This document shows positions 5,842 to 12,108 of a stretch of 12,108 bases of DNA, piece after piece. The translations under genes were made by a program, and so were the position numbers. The notes under the pieces are model-generated. The model was not told the origin of the DNA, did no database searches, and saw only the letters and a program-made list of their open reading frames with translations. The DNA is taken from the NCBI GenBank assembly GCA_946621875.1, contig CAMOOX010000042.1, positions 1 through 12,108 on the forward strand, given 5' to 3'. Within the stretch, counting starts at the first letter, position 1. The number at the start of each line of letters is the position of its first letter. Source of the stretch: UBA1738 sp003453455 (GTDB lineage Bacteria > Bacillota > Clostridia > UBA1381).

Positions 5842-6721
5842 TAAAACTGAAAATTCATATGGTGCAAATATTAACTGGTACCCCGGCCATATGGCAAAAA
5901 CTCGTCGAATGCTCGAAGAGAATGTAAAACTTGTAGATGCAGTAATTGAAATAGTGGATGCGCGTATTCCCTATTCCAGCCGAAATCAGCACTTTGATGA
6001 TATTGTTTTAAAAAAGCCGCGTCTTTTGGTTTTTAATAAGTCCGATATGGCAGATAGCACAAAAACAGAGCAATGGATAAATTTTTACAGTAAAAAAGGT
6101 ATAAATACTATTAGTGTCAGCTGCAAGACTGGTAAAGGCATAAACCGAATTGCGCCTGAGATTTTTACACTTGCGGCTGATAAGATGGAAAAATATGCCC
6201 AAAAGGGCGTAAAAAAAAGCGTCAAAGTAATGATAGTAGGTATCCCTAATGTTGGCAAGTCAACGCTTATTAACCGCCTTGTAGGAAAGGCAGCAGCAAA
6301 AACGGGCGACCGCCCCGGTGTCACGCTTTCAAAACAATGGATACGCTTAAAAGATGGATTGGAGCTTTTAGATACTCCCGGAATACTCCCTCCAAAGCTC
6401 GAAGACCAAAACAGCGCGTTAAAACTTGCATACACAGGCGCAATCCGTGATGAAATTATGGAAATCGAGCTAATTGCCTATTCATTATTGGAAAAGCTTC
6501 GGGATAATTACCCGGATATGCTTTTAAAAAGATATAATCTTTCCGATATTACTGATTTTGCAGGCTATGAAATACTTGAACTAATCGGACGCAAGCGAGG
6601 CTGTCTTGTCTCAGGCGGAGAAATTGATATGGTTCGTGCCGCCGGGATAGTTTTGGAAGATTTCAGGAGCCTTAAAATCGGGTGTATAACTCTTGATTTT
6701 GCGGAGGAATATGATGCATAG
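5834..6721 (+). CDS. rbgA: Ribosome biogenesis GTPase RbgA (YlqF)
   Basis: RbgA is a circularly permuted GTPase needed for late assembly of the 50S subunit in Bacillus. The motif order shows the permutation: G4 NKSD (68-71), a G5-like SCKTGKG (96-102), then G1 GIPNVGKST (136-144), G2 PGVT (161-164) and G3 DTPG (180-183). The N-terminus INWYPGHMAKTRRML (13-27) is the RbgA signature, and the C-terminal helical domain (about 200-290) is present. The length of 295 is normal. The start overlaps the end of ybaK by 8 nt and has no strong Shine-Dalgarno, suggesting translation by coupling. The last codons carry a GGAGG (6703-6707) that serves apbE. In many Firmicutes rbgA is close to rplS and lepB and followed by rnhB; here no rnhB follows. 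Confidence 0.97.
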   Translation: MDNKTENSYGANINWYPGHMAKTRRMLEENVKLVDAVIEIVDARIPYSSRNQHFDDIVLKKPRLLVFNKSDMADSTKTEQWINFYSKKGINTISVSCKTGKGINRIAPEIFTLAADKMEKYAQKGVKKSVKVMIVGIPNVGKSTLINRLVGKAAAKTGDRPGVTLSKQWIRLKDGLELLDTPGILPPKLEDQNSALKLAYTGAIRDEIMEIELIAYSLLEKLRDNYPDMLLKRYNLSDITDFAGYEILELIGRKRGCLVSGGEIDMVRAAGIVLEDFRSLKIGCITLDFAEEYDA

Positions 6722-7679
6722 CAAGCACAAGGCTTATTTAACTATTTTAATAACTGCATTAGTTGTTATTTTTACAGTTTTGAGTATTAAGAATTCGCCA
6801 AAACTGCGTAGCAGGCAATTTTTGGATTATTTTGATACTGTAACAGAGATTACAGTATTTTCAAAAAGTGAAAAACCGATAAATGCTTGTGAAAATTATA
6901 TTAAAAAAATGAATACAGAGCTTTCGGCGGACAGCGAAAATGGATTTATTTTTCGTAATAACAACGGCGAAAATGTTGAATTTTCAAAGGATACTGTTGA
7001 GCTTATTGAATTTTCAAAAGAGTTTTCAAAAGATAATTCCGAATACTTTTCGGTATATTTAGATCCACTAATTAAGGCTTGGAATATCAAAAATAACGAG
7101 GGTACTATTCCCGATATATCAGATGCACTTATAAAGTGTCAAAAAAAAGATACTCTTAATCTTGGAGGAGTTGCCAAAGGATTTGTTACAGATAAGCTTG
7201 TAAATATCTTAAAGGAAAACAATGTTTCTTCTGCTCTTATAAATCTTGGCGGCAATACTTATGCACTTGGCAAAAAGCCAACAGGTGAAAATTGGCACAT
7301 AGGAATTCAAAATCCTAAAAATGCGGATAGTATTATCGGCATAATAAGTGCTGAAAACCTTGCAGTCATTACATCAGGAGATTATCAAAGATATTTTGAT
7401 TTAGACGGTATAAGATATCATCACATTTTAGATCCCAAAACAGGTTATCCTGCAAATTCAGGTCTTCACAGCGTTACGGTTATTTCCGATAATCCTACGC
7501 TTTGCGATGCGCTTTCAACCGCGGCATTTGTTGCAGGCGTCGAAAAAGGAGCGGAGCTTTTGAAAAAATATGACAGCATGGGGATTTTTATTACTGATGA
7601 TACAGTATATTTTTCAAAATCACTTGAAAACATATTTAAGCAGACTGATTTTTCATATAAATATAAATTTTTATACTAA
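6714..7679 (+). CDS. apbE: FAD:protein FMN transferase (ApbE family)
   Basis: ApbE attaches FMN from FAD to Thr/Ser of target flavoproteins, such as subunits of Rnf or Nqr complexes, outside the cytoplasmic membrane. Family motifs are LNLGGVAKGFVTD (148-160), ALINLGGNTYALG (174-186), HHILDPKTGYPA (236-247) and DALSTAAFVAG (265-275). D265 and T269 are spaced like the magnesium ligands of characterised ApbE proteins. The 321-residue product has an N-terminal membrane anchor (about 8-25) with basic residues before it. There is no lipobox Cys (the first Cys is C59), so it looks membrane-anchored rather than lipidated. Start choice: GGAGG at 6703-6707 is 6 nt from ATG 6714 but only 3 nt from ATG 6711. 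It overlaps rbgA by 8 nt. No flavoprotein target is visible nearby. Confidence 0.94.
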   Translation: MHSKHKAYLTILITALVVIFTVLSIKNSPKLRSRQFLDYFDTVTEITVFSKSEKPINACENYIKKMNTELSADSENGFIFRNNNGENVEFSKDTVELIEFSKEFSKDNSEYFSVYLDPLIKAWNIKNNEGTIPDISDALIKCQKKDTLNLGGVAKGFVTDKLVNILKENNVSSALINLGGNTYALGKKPTGENWHIGIQNPKNADSIIGIISAENLAVITSGDYQRYFDLDGIRYHHILDPKTGYPANSGLHSVTVISDNPTLCDALSTAAFVAGVEKGAELLKKYDSMGIFITDDTVYFSKSLENIFKQTDFSYKYKFLY

Positions 7680-7704
7680 AAAAACGCCTTTTTGGCGTTT
7701 TTTT
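7678..7704. terminator. Bidirectional terminator between convergent genes
   Basis: A perfect 11-bp stem, AAAAAAACGCC (7678-7688) with GGCGTTTTTTT (7694-7704), surrounds a TTTTT loop. Each strand ends in a run of seven T, so it can stop apbE transcripts rightward and glycosidase transcripts leftward. It overlaps both stop codons (7677-7679 and 7703-7705), leaving no spare sequence between the two genes. Confidence 0.92.
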
Positions 7705-9973
7705 AAAAGCTTTTTGATATGATATTATAAATCATAGCGGCCGCCTCAGCACGAGTTACATCTGCATTTGGCAGGATTGTATTATCAGGATATCCGTTAA
7801 TAAATCCGCTTGAATACATAGAATACACAGCTTCTCTTGCCCAATCGGGTATATCGGCATCATCAGTAAATTTGCTTTCAGACATACTTTCAAGATTTAA
7901 AACTCTGCTTAGAATTGTTATTGCCTCAGCTCTTGTAAGTGTAACCCTTGGAGAGAAAAAAATATTTCCGTTACTTCCGCTTTTTCCAGCAATAATCCCT
8001 TTATTAACCATTGCATATACATACGGTCTTGACCAATCGGATATTTCATCTAAATCTTCAAAATCTTTCGTGCATTTATCAATACCGCTTACATCCGTTT
8101 TTAGCATTCTGCACATAATTACCGCAAATTCTTCTCTTGTGATATTTTTAAGCGGCAGGAAAGAAAGTCCGTCTTCTCTTTCATAACCGCTAACTATTCC
8201 CTGTTCATAGACAAAATTTATCTGTTCTCGTGCCCAATTGTTTGCTATGTCCAAAAATGGATATACGCATTTTACCGATATCGGGATTTCGCACACTCTA
8301 TCCCCTGCGGACACCGAAAGAATTCCGTTTCCGCCATTTGAAGTTGCTTGAAGAGTATTTCCAACAATTTCGACAATATCATTATTTACAGAAAGCTTAA
8401 AGTTATCTTGATTTGCTTTTAATTTTATTCCATTATACCAAGCTTCAAAATTCAGTCTTATAGTATCGTATTTTTTTTGAAAATTGATACTTTTTATCTC
8501 ATTTCCGTGATCGTCTTTTACAACAATATCTGTTGGCGTTTCGTAACTATGATAGTATGTGTTGGTAGCTACATCGCCATAAGACGCTGTCACCGTTATT
8601 TCTCCCGTTCCGCTCGCTGTAAGAGTATCAGTCTCCATATTAAAGCTACTGTCACCGCTTGCAAAAATTTGTGTATCCTGCGGCGCAGCAATCGGATAGA
8701 AAGCTGTATCAACCGCTTTTTTAGTAAGCTTTTCCGAATACCCGGAAAGATAATGCTGCTCAAAAGGATATAGATATATACCTCCTAAAATTCCTGTTGG
8801 ACTATTTGCATTTTTTAAGAACAAATAATTTGAGCAGCTCCTAAGACTTCCTCCAGACGGAGAATTTATGACCTCGCTGTTTGCAGCGCCCGGATAAACT
8901 CCGGAAATAGAGGTTGAGCCACCCCCGTCAAGGTTTATGGCATCTACACAGCCAAGCTCTTTTAATCGTTTCGCAATAGTTGCTATTTGTGCACCATAGC
9001 TGTAACCATTCTGCCGCCCATCAAGAACATAAAAAATAATTTCTCCGCTCTCTGTGATACCGACTGCGGTGCGTGGTGCAGCACCTTTTTCAAATCCGCT
9101 TCCTATAACGCCGTTTTCAATTAGCCTATCTCCTACGCTTCCCATGGCGTCTGATACCATATTCCAGCGTTCATCTTCTGCAAATGATGAAATCTCAACG
9201 CTGTCCCCTATTTCGATAGAATTAAACTTTTCAAAAAGCACTTCATCACTGTTTACATTTAGTGTTAAAATCATTTTCCCCTTAGGTATTAAAACGGCAC
9301 CCTGATATGTGAATTTGTCCTCAACAACAGCATTTACACTCTTTCCTATTCCTAAATCACCGGAAATATCGCCTAAGATAATAGAAAGTGACTCAACTTC
9401 ATTATGGTTGTTTTCATCAAAATCATCTGTATATAAGTTGACTATTGGGGTAGTGTCCTGATTGTACTTATTTATGTGAGAAATTTCTATTTCGTCTTCG
9501 CCAAATTTTAGATGTGTATCTATTTTTAGCGGTGCAATAAATGCTGTACCGTCCTTATTAAATCCGATTGCCTGGTAGTTTTCAGTATCTTTTGTCAGAA
9601 TTTTTCCGGAAGAAACAGAAATCCCCATAGGTATGCCCGTCTTAAAAGAAAAAAATGATGCGTTTATTCCGATTAACGGCACAAGTCCGTTATTTTTCAT
9701 ATACTCTTCCGCTTTTGTTATATTTCTAAGTCCCCATACTGTTTTTCCCCCAACGACTATTGGGAGTACATCTTTATTGGGAGTATATTTTGCGTAGTAT
9801 TCGGTTTGAAGCCCCACTCCACTTTGCTCTGACATAAATTCGTTCTTATATAAATCAGTGCCGTTTGCGATTTTGTGCGACCAACCGTTTACTTCTGTTC
9901 CTAAAACTGCGCCGTAAACTGAATTTGAAAATAATATAAAAGCTGAAAAAACGGCAATAACCCTTTTTTTCAT
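7703..9973 (-). CDS. Secreted phosphodiester glycosidase (NAGPA family) with three SLH domains
   Basis: This 756-residue surface protein has a signal peptide at 1-22 (MKKRVIAVFSAFILFSNSVYG, cleavage probably before Ala). An N-terminal region is followed by a phosphodiester glycosidase/NAGPA domain (PF09992, about 70-388). Marks of the domain are LIGINASFFSF (about 100-110), AAPRTAVGITESGEIIFYVLDG (about 298-319) and DAINLDGGGSTSI (344-356). A beta-rich, Ig-like region fills about 395-570. Three S-layer homology domains follow at about 573-625, 638-690 and 702-756, with TREE/TRAE motifs at 612, 680 and 740. SLH triplets bind secondary cell-wall polymers. The enzyme family splits sugar-phosphodiester bonds; the substrate here is unknown. 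Start: AAGGAGGG (9987-9980) lies 6 nt before ATG 9973. A longer ATG at 9994 lies upstream of that site and would bury it in the coding sequence. Confidence 0.93.
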   Translation of the reverse strand: MKKRVIAVFSAFILFSNSVYGAVLGTEVNGWSHKIANGTDLYKNEFMSEQSGVGLQTEYYAKYTPNKDVLPIVVGGKTVWGLRNITKAEEYMKNNGLVPLIGINASFFSFKTGIPMGISVSSGKILTKDTENYQAIGFNKDGTAFIAPLKIDTHLKFGEDEIEISHINKYNQDTTPIVNLYTDDFDENNHNEVESLSIILGDISGDLGIGKSVNAVVEDKFTYQGAVLIPKGKMILTLNVNSDEVLFEKFNSIEIGDSVEISSFAEDERWNMVSDAMGSVGDRLIENGVIGSGFEKGAAPRTAVGITESGEIIFYVLDGRQNGYSYGAQIATIAKRLKELGCVDAINLDGGGSTSISGVYPGAANSEVINSPSGGSLRSCSNYLFLKNANSPTGILGGIYLYPFEQHYLSGYSEKLTKKAVDTAFYPIAAPQDTQIFASGDSSFNMETDTLTASGTGEITVTASYGDVATNTYYHSYETPTDIVVKDDHGNEIKSINFQKKYDTIRLNFEAWYNGIKLKANQDNFKLSVNNDIVEIVGNTLQATSNGGNGILSVSAGDRVCEIPISVKCVYPFLDIANNWAREQINFVYEQGIVSGYEREDGLSFLPLKNITREEFAVIMCRMLKTDVSGIDKCTKDFEDLDEISDWSRPYVYAMVNKGIIAGKSGSNGNIFFSPRVTLTRAEAITILSRVLNLESMSESKFTDDADIPDWAREAVYSMYSSGFINGYPDNTILPNADVTRAEAAAMIYNIISKSF

Positions 9974-9998
9974 CAGACTCCCTCCTTTTAGCATATAA

Positions 9999-10027
9999 AT
10001 TATACTCTAATTTTGGGTAAAAGTAAA
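9999..10027 (-). promoter_or_regulatory. Promoter of the SLH glycosidase gene
   Basis: On the minus strand TTTACT (10027-10022) and a consensus TATAAT (10004-9999) are 17 bp apart. Transcription would begin near 9992, about 5 nt before the AAGGAGGG ribosome binding site, so the leader is very short. Confidence 0.6.
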
Positions 10028-10039
10028 TAAGCACAAAGA

Positions 10040-10071
10040 AAAAATCTCCCCAAAAACTTGGGAAGATTTTT
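10040..10071 (-). terminator. Terminator of the 2-oxoacid oxidoreductase operon
   Basis: On the minus strand AAAAATCTTCCC and GGGGAGATTTTT form a 12-bp stem with an 8-nt loop and a T-run. The one imperfect pair is U-G on this strand but would be C-A on the plus strand, so it is best suited to leftward transcripts. It begins 9 nt after the gamma-subunit stop codon. Confidence 0.85.
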
Positions 10072-10080
10072 CGCTTTTTG

Positions 10081-10614
10081 TCAAAAATTGTAACCTGCCT
10101 CTAATGCTTTTAAATTGATTTCGAGCATATCAGCTTTTCTTGGAGGAATAACTTTTTTTAGTCCCACTTCAATATCTTTAAAATCAACCGCAGCAGTTTC
10201 TTTTATGACTTTTCCAAGCAGTACCATATTTGCAAGCGTTGGTGCACCGATTTCGGTAGCCATCTTTGTTGCAGGAATATAGAAGCTTTCTACATCATCT
10301 CTATTAACCTTGCGATCAATCAAAGTAGATTCTACAAATATTTTTCCGCCTGAAACTGTTTCGTTTTCATACTTATCGAGCGACGGAAGATTCATTGCAA
10401 TTAAAACATTAGGATTTGAAACAATAGGAGAGCCTACCGGTGAATCACTCAAAATAACGCTGCAATTTGCGGTACCTCCGCGCATTTCAGGACCATATGA
10501 CGGAAGCCAACTCACTTGCTTATCTTCTGTTAAGCCCATATATGCAAGACATTTTCCTGCAAAAAGCACGCCCTGTCCGCCAAATCCTGCTATTAAAATA
10601 TTAAAAGTATTCAT
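10081..10614 (-). CDS. 2-oxoacid:ferredoxin oxidoreductase, gamma subunit (VOR/KOR type)
   Basis: This 177-residue subunit belongs to the pyruvate/2-oxoacid:ferredoxin oxidoreductase gamma family (PF01558). In these cytoplasmic enzymes the gamma chain helps bind CoA. The N-terminus NILIAGFGGQGVLFAGKCLA (5-24) carries the glycine-rich GFGGQG signature. SYGPEMRGGTANCSV (39-53) is the other strongly conserved block. GGGGAGG lies 7 nt upstream of the ATG within the end of the beta-subunit gene. The start and the preceding stop share one base (TAATG), so translation is coupled. It is the last gene of the operon and is followed by a terminator. The exact substrate class (branched-chain 2-oxoacids or 2-oxoglutarate) cannot be settled from this chain. 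Confidence 0.93.
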   Translation of the reverse strand: MNTFNILIAGFGGQGVLFAGKCLAYMGLTEDKQVSWLPSYGPEMRGGTANCSVILSDSPVGSPIVSNPNVLIAMNLPSLDKYENETVSGGKIFVESTLIDRKVNRDDVESFYIPATKMATEIGAPTLANMVLLGKVIKETAAVDFKDIEVGLKKVIPPRKADMLEINLKALEAGYNF

Positions 10615-11360
10615 TATTTCGCCTCCCCGCTTCTATCCTTATATACGCCAAGAGGATAATACGGAATCATATTATCATCAATCCATTTTAGCGCATCTTT
10701 CGGTGTCATACCCCAGTTTGTAGGGCAGCTTGAAATTACTTCTACCAAAGAAAATCCCTTGCCATTTACTTGGTTTTCAAAGGCTTTTTTTATTGCCGCT
10801 TTTGCATTTTTAACATTCTTAACATTGTTTACTGCAACTCTTGCAAGGTATTCAGGACCTTCAAGCTGAGAAAGCATCTCACATATTTTTACAGGAAATC
10901 CACAAAGCGAAGTGTCTCTGCCGTAAGGTGAAGTTTGTGTAACCTGTCCCGGGAGTGATGTCGGTGCCATTTGACCTCCCGTCATACCGTAAATAGCATT
11001 ATTTACAAATATAACTGTTATATTTTCATTTCGTGTTGCTGAGTGCACTGTTTCAGCAGTTCCGATAGACGCTAAGTCTCCGTCGCCCTGGTAGGTAAAC
11101 ACAATATTTTCCGGATTTGCACGCTTTATTCCGGTTGCAACAGCCGGTGCTCTTCCGTGAGCCGCCTCTACCATATCGCAAGCAAAATAATCATATGCCA
11201 TAACAGCACAGCCAACAGGTGCAACACCGATTGTTTTTCCCTCAATGCCAAGCTCATCTATTGCCTCAGCTACAAGACGGTGAATAATACCGTGTGTACA
11301 GCCGGGACAGTAATGAAGCGGCGCATCTGTAAGTGACTTTGGTTTATCAAATACCATCAT
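10614..11360 (-). CDS. 2-oxoacid:ferredoxin oxidoreductase, beta subunit (thiamine diphosphate-binding)
   Basis: This subunit binds thiamine diphosphate and, in homologues, one 4Fe-4S cluster that receives electrons from the oxidised 2-oxoacid. The TPP/magnesium motif is YQGDGDLASIG (90-100) with NNAIYGMTGGQMAPT (120-134). Four cysteines, C18 and C21 (CPGC), C51 and C212, match the spacing of cluster ligands in characterised two-subunit enzymes. AHGRAPAVATGIKRANP (67-83) is also typical. At 248 residues it is the short form without extra domains. The gene follows the alpha subunit with a TAATG overlap. AGGAGGT lies 8 nt before the first of two tandem ATG codons (11360, 11357), favouring 11360. 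Family is certain; the preferred 2-oxoacid is inferred from the alpha chain as branched-chain. Confidence 0.95.
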   Translation of the reverse strand: MMVFDKPKSLTDAPLHYCPGCTHGIIHRLVAEAIDELGIEGKTIGVAPVGCAVMAYDYFACDMVEAAHGRAPAVATGIKRANPENIVFTYQGDGDLASIGTAETVHSATRNENITVIFVNNAIYGMTGGQMAPTSLPGQVTQTSPYGRDTSLCGFPVKICEMLSQLEGPEYLARVAVNNVKNVKNAKAAIKKAFENQVNGKGFSLVEVISSCPTNWGMTPKDALKWIDDNMIPYYPLGVYKDRSGEAK

Positions 11361-12108
11361 TAGTTATTACCTCCTTGTGCCTCTTTGATTTTAGCAAGTA
11401 CTTCCTCCGGTGACGGTATCATACCGCCAACGCGGTTACACAGCATAACAGGGCGTGTGCATTTTGTTGCAAGCTCTATATCTTCTACCATCTGTCCCAT
11501 TGAAAGTTCTACTGAAATAAATGTTTTAACCGTTTTTGCTGCTTCAAAAAGACGCTTTTTGGGGAATGGCCAGAGAGTTATAGGTCTTATCATACCCACT
11601 TTTATTCCCTGTTTTCTTGCCTCTACTACCGCATTTTGCGAAACACGCGCAGCAATACCAAATGCAACAATGCAGATTTCTGCATCGTCCATCATAAATT
11701 CTTCGTACATTACCTCATTTTCTTCAATTTTTTTGTATCTTTCAAAACGGGCAAAGTTTTCCTTTTCAAGCTGCTCCGGCTTTAAATAAAGAGAATTCAC
11801 AATATTATGCTCTCTTTCCATTTTTGTACCTGTAACAGCCCAAGGTTTTTCAAATGTCTTAATTTCTGCACTATCACGAATTTCAACAGGCTCCATCATC
11901 TGTCCCATTGTTCCGTCAGCTAAAATCATAGCCGTCATTCTGTAATTATCTGCAAGCTCAAATCCCTTAATAGTAAGGTCTGCCATTTCCTGAACAGATG
12001 CAGGCGCCAAAACTATCATACGAAAATCACCGTGACCGCCTGCTTTGGTTGCCTGGAAATAGTCCGACTGAGAGGGTTGTATTCCGCCAAGACCGGGACC
12101 GCCTCTTT
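11360..12108 (-). CDS. vorB: 2-oxoacid:ferredoxin oxidoreductase, alpha subunit (VorB-like), 5' end missing
   Basis: The frame is open to the right edge of the window; 249 C-terminal residues are visible and roughly 100 N-terminal ones lie outside. The internal ATG at 12019 is not the start, because coding continues upstream with RGGPGLGGIQPSQSDYFQAT and GGHGDFRMIVLAPASVQEM, strongly conserved in VorB/KorA alpha chains. The region up to about residue 150 of the fragment belongs to the N-terminal catalytic domain. The later part, with EICIVAFGIAARVSQNAV and VGMIRPITLWPFPKKR, is the transketolase-C-like domain II. GGIQPSQSDYFQAT favours the VorB group used for branched-chain 2-oxoacids, but this is inference. 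A small ferredoxin-like delta subunit gene is expected upstream, beyond the edge. The stop overlaps the beta-subunit start (TAATG). Confidence 0.93.
   Translation of the reverse strand, partial: RGGPGLGGIQPSQSDYFQATKAGGHGDFRMIVLAPASVQEMADLTIKGFELADNYRMTAMILADGTMGQMMEPVEIRDSAEIKTFEKPWAVTGTKMEREHNIVNSLYLKPEQLEKENFARFERYKKIEENEVMYEEFMMDDAEICIVAFGIAARVSQNAVVEARKQGIKVGMIRPITLWPFPKKRLFEAAKTVKTFISVELSMGQMVEDIELATKCTRPVMLCNRVGGMIPSPEEVLAKIKEAQGGNN

Noticed and set aside
9974..9994. ATG start for the SLH glycosidase at 9994
   Set aside because: It lies upstream of the AAGGAGGG ribosome binding site, which would then be coding, and would put extra residues before a normal signal peptide.
12019..12108. 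Alpha subunit starting at ATG 12019
   Set aside because: The frame continues upstream with strongly conserved alpha-chain sequence to the window edge, so this ATG is internal.

Overview
The window reads as chromosomal DNA of a low-GC, spore-forming Gram-positive anaerobe of the class Clostridia. The reasons are a SpoIIP spore-engulfment protein, a SpoIVFB-like membrane protease, an SLH-anchored surface protein, a ferredoxin-type 2-oxoacid oxidoreductase, strong AGGAGG ribosome binding sites and AT-rich intergenic DNA. The standard code is used (TAA, TGA and TAG all act as stops). Genus cannot be told from the sequence alone.

Layout. (1) 1-347, minus strand: the 5' end of an AAA-ATPase-like/DUF1703 family gene, with a very clear promoter. 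(2) 348-1052: a gene-free stretch of about 700 bp that is rich in inverted repeats. It holds a 22-bp imperfect inverted repeat with a third copy nearby (568-745) and a pair of hairpins (914-999). (3) 1053-2934, minus strand: spoIIP followed by an overlapping M50 site-2 protease gene, a likely two-gene sporulation operon. (4) 3002-7704, plus strand: a promoter and L19-type leader, then rplS and a terminator; a second promoter, then lepB; an attenuator-like hairpin; then a membrane acyltransferase, a YbaK-type tRNA deacylase, rbgA (ribosome assembly GTPase) and apbE (flavin transferase). The last three overlap by 8 nt at each junction. (5) 7703-10027, minus strand: a secreted phosphodiester glycosidase (NAGPA family) with three C-terminal SLH domains and its own promoter, convergent with apbE across a shared bidirectional terminator. 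(6) 10040-12108, minus strand: the gamma, beta and (partial) alpha subunits of a VOR/KOR-type 2-oxoacid:ferredoxin oxidoreductase. These are translationally coupled by TAATG overlaps and end in a terminator.

How it fits together. The rplS-lepB-rbgA order is a familiar Firmicutes ribosome/secretion neighbourhood. Here an acyltransferase and a ybaK gene sit between lepB and rbgA, and apbE occupies the position where rnhB is often found. The SpoIIP/M50 pair joins two membrane-associated activities that in Bacillus both work in the mother cell. The SLH enzyme would act on phosphodiester-linked sugars at the cell surface. The oxidoreductase would couple branched-chain (or other) 2-oxoacid oxidation to ferredoxin reduction.

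No clearly new multi-gene system is visible. The least explained material is the repeat-rich stretch at 469-999.
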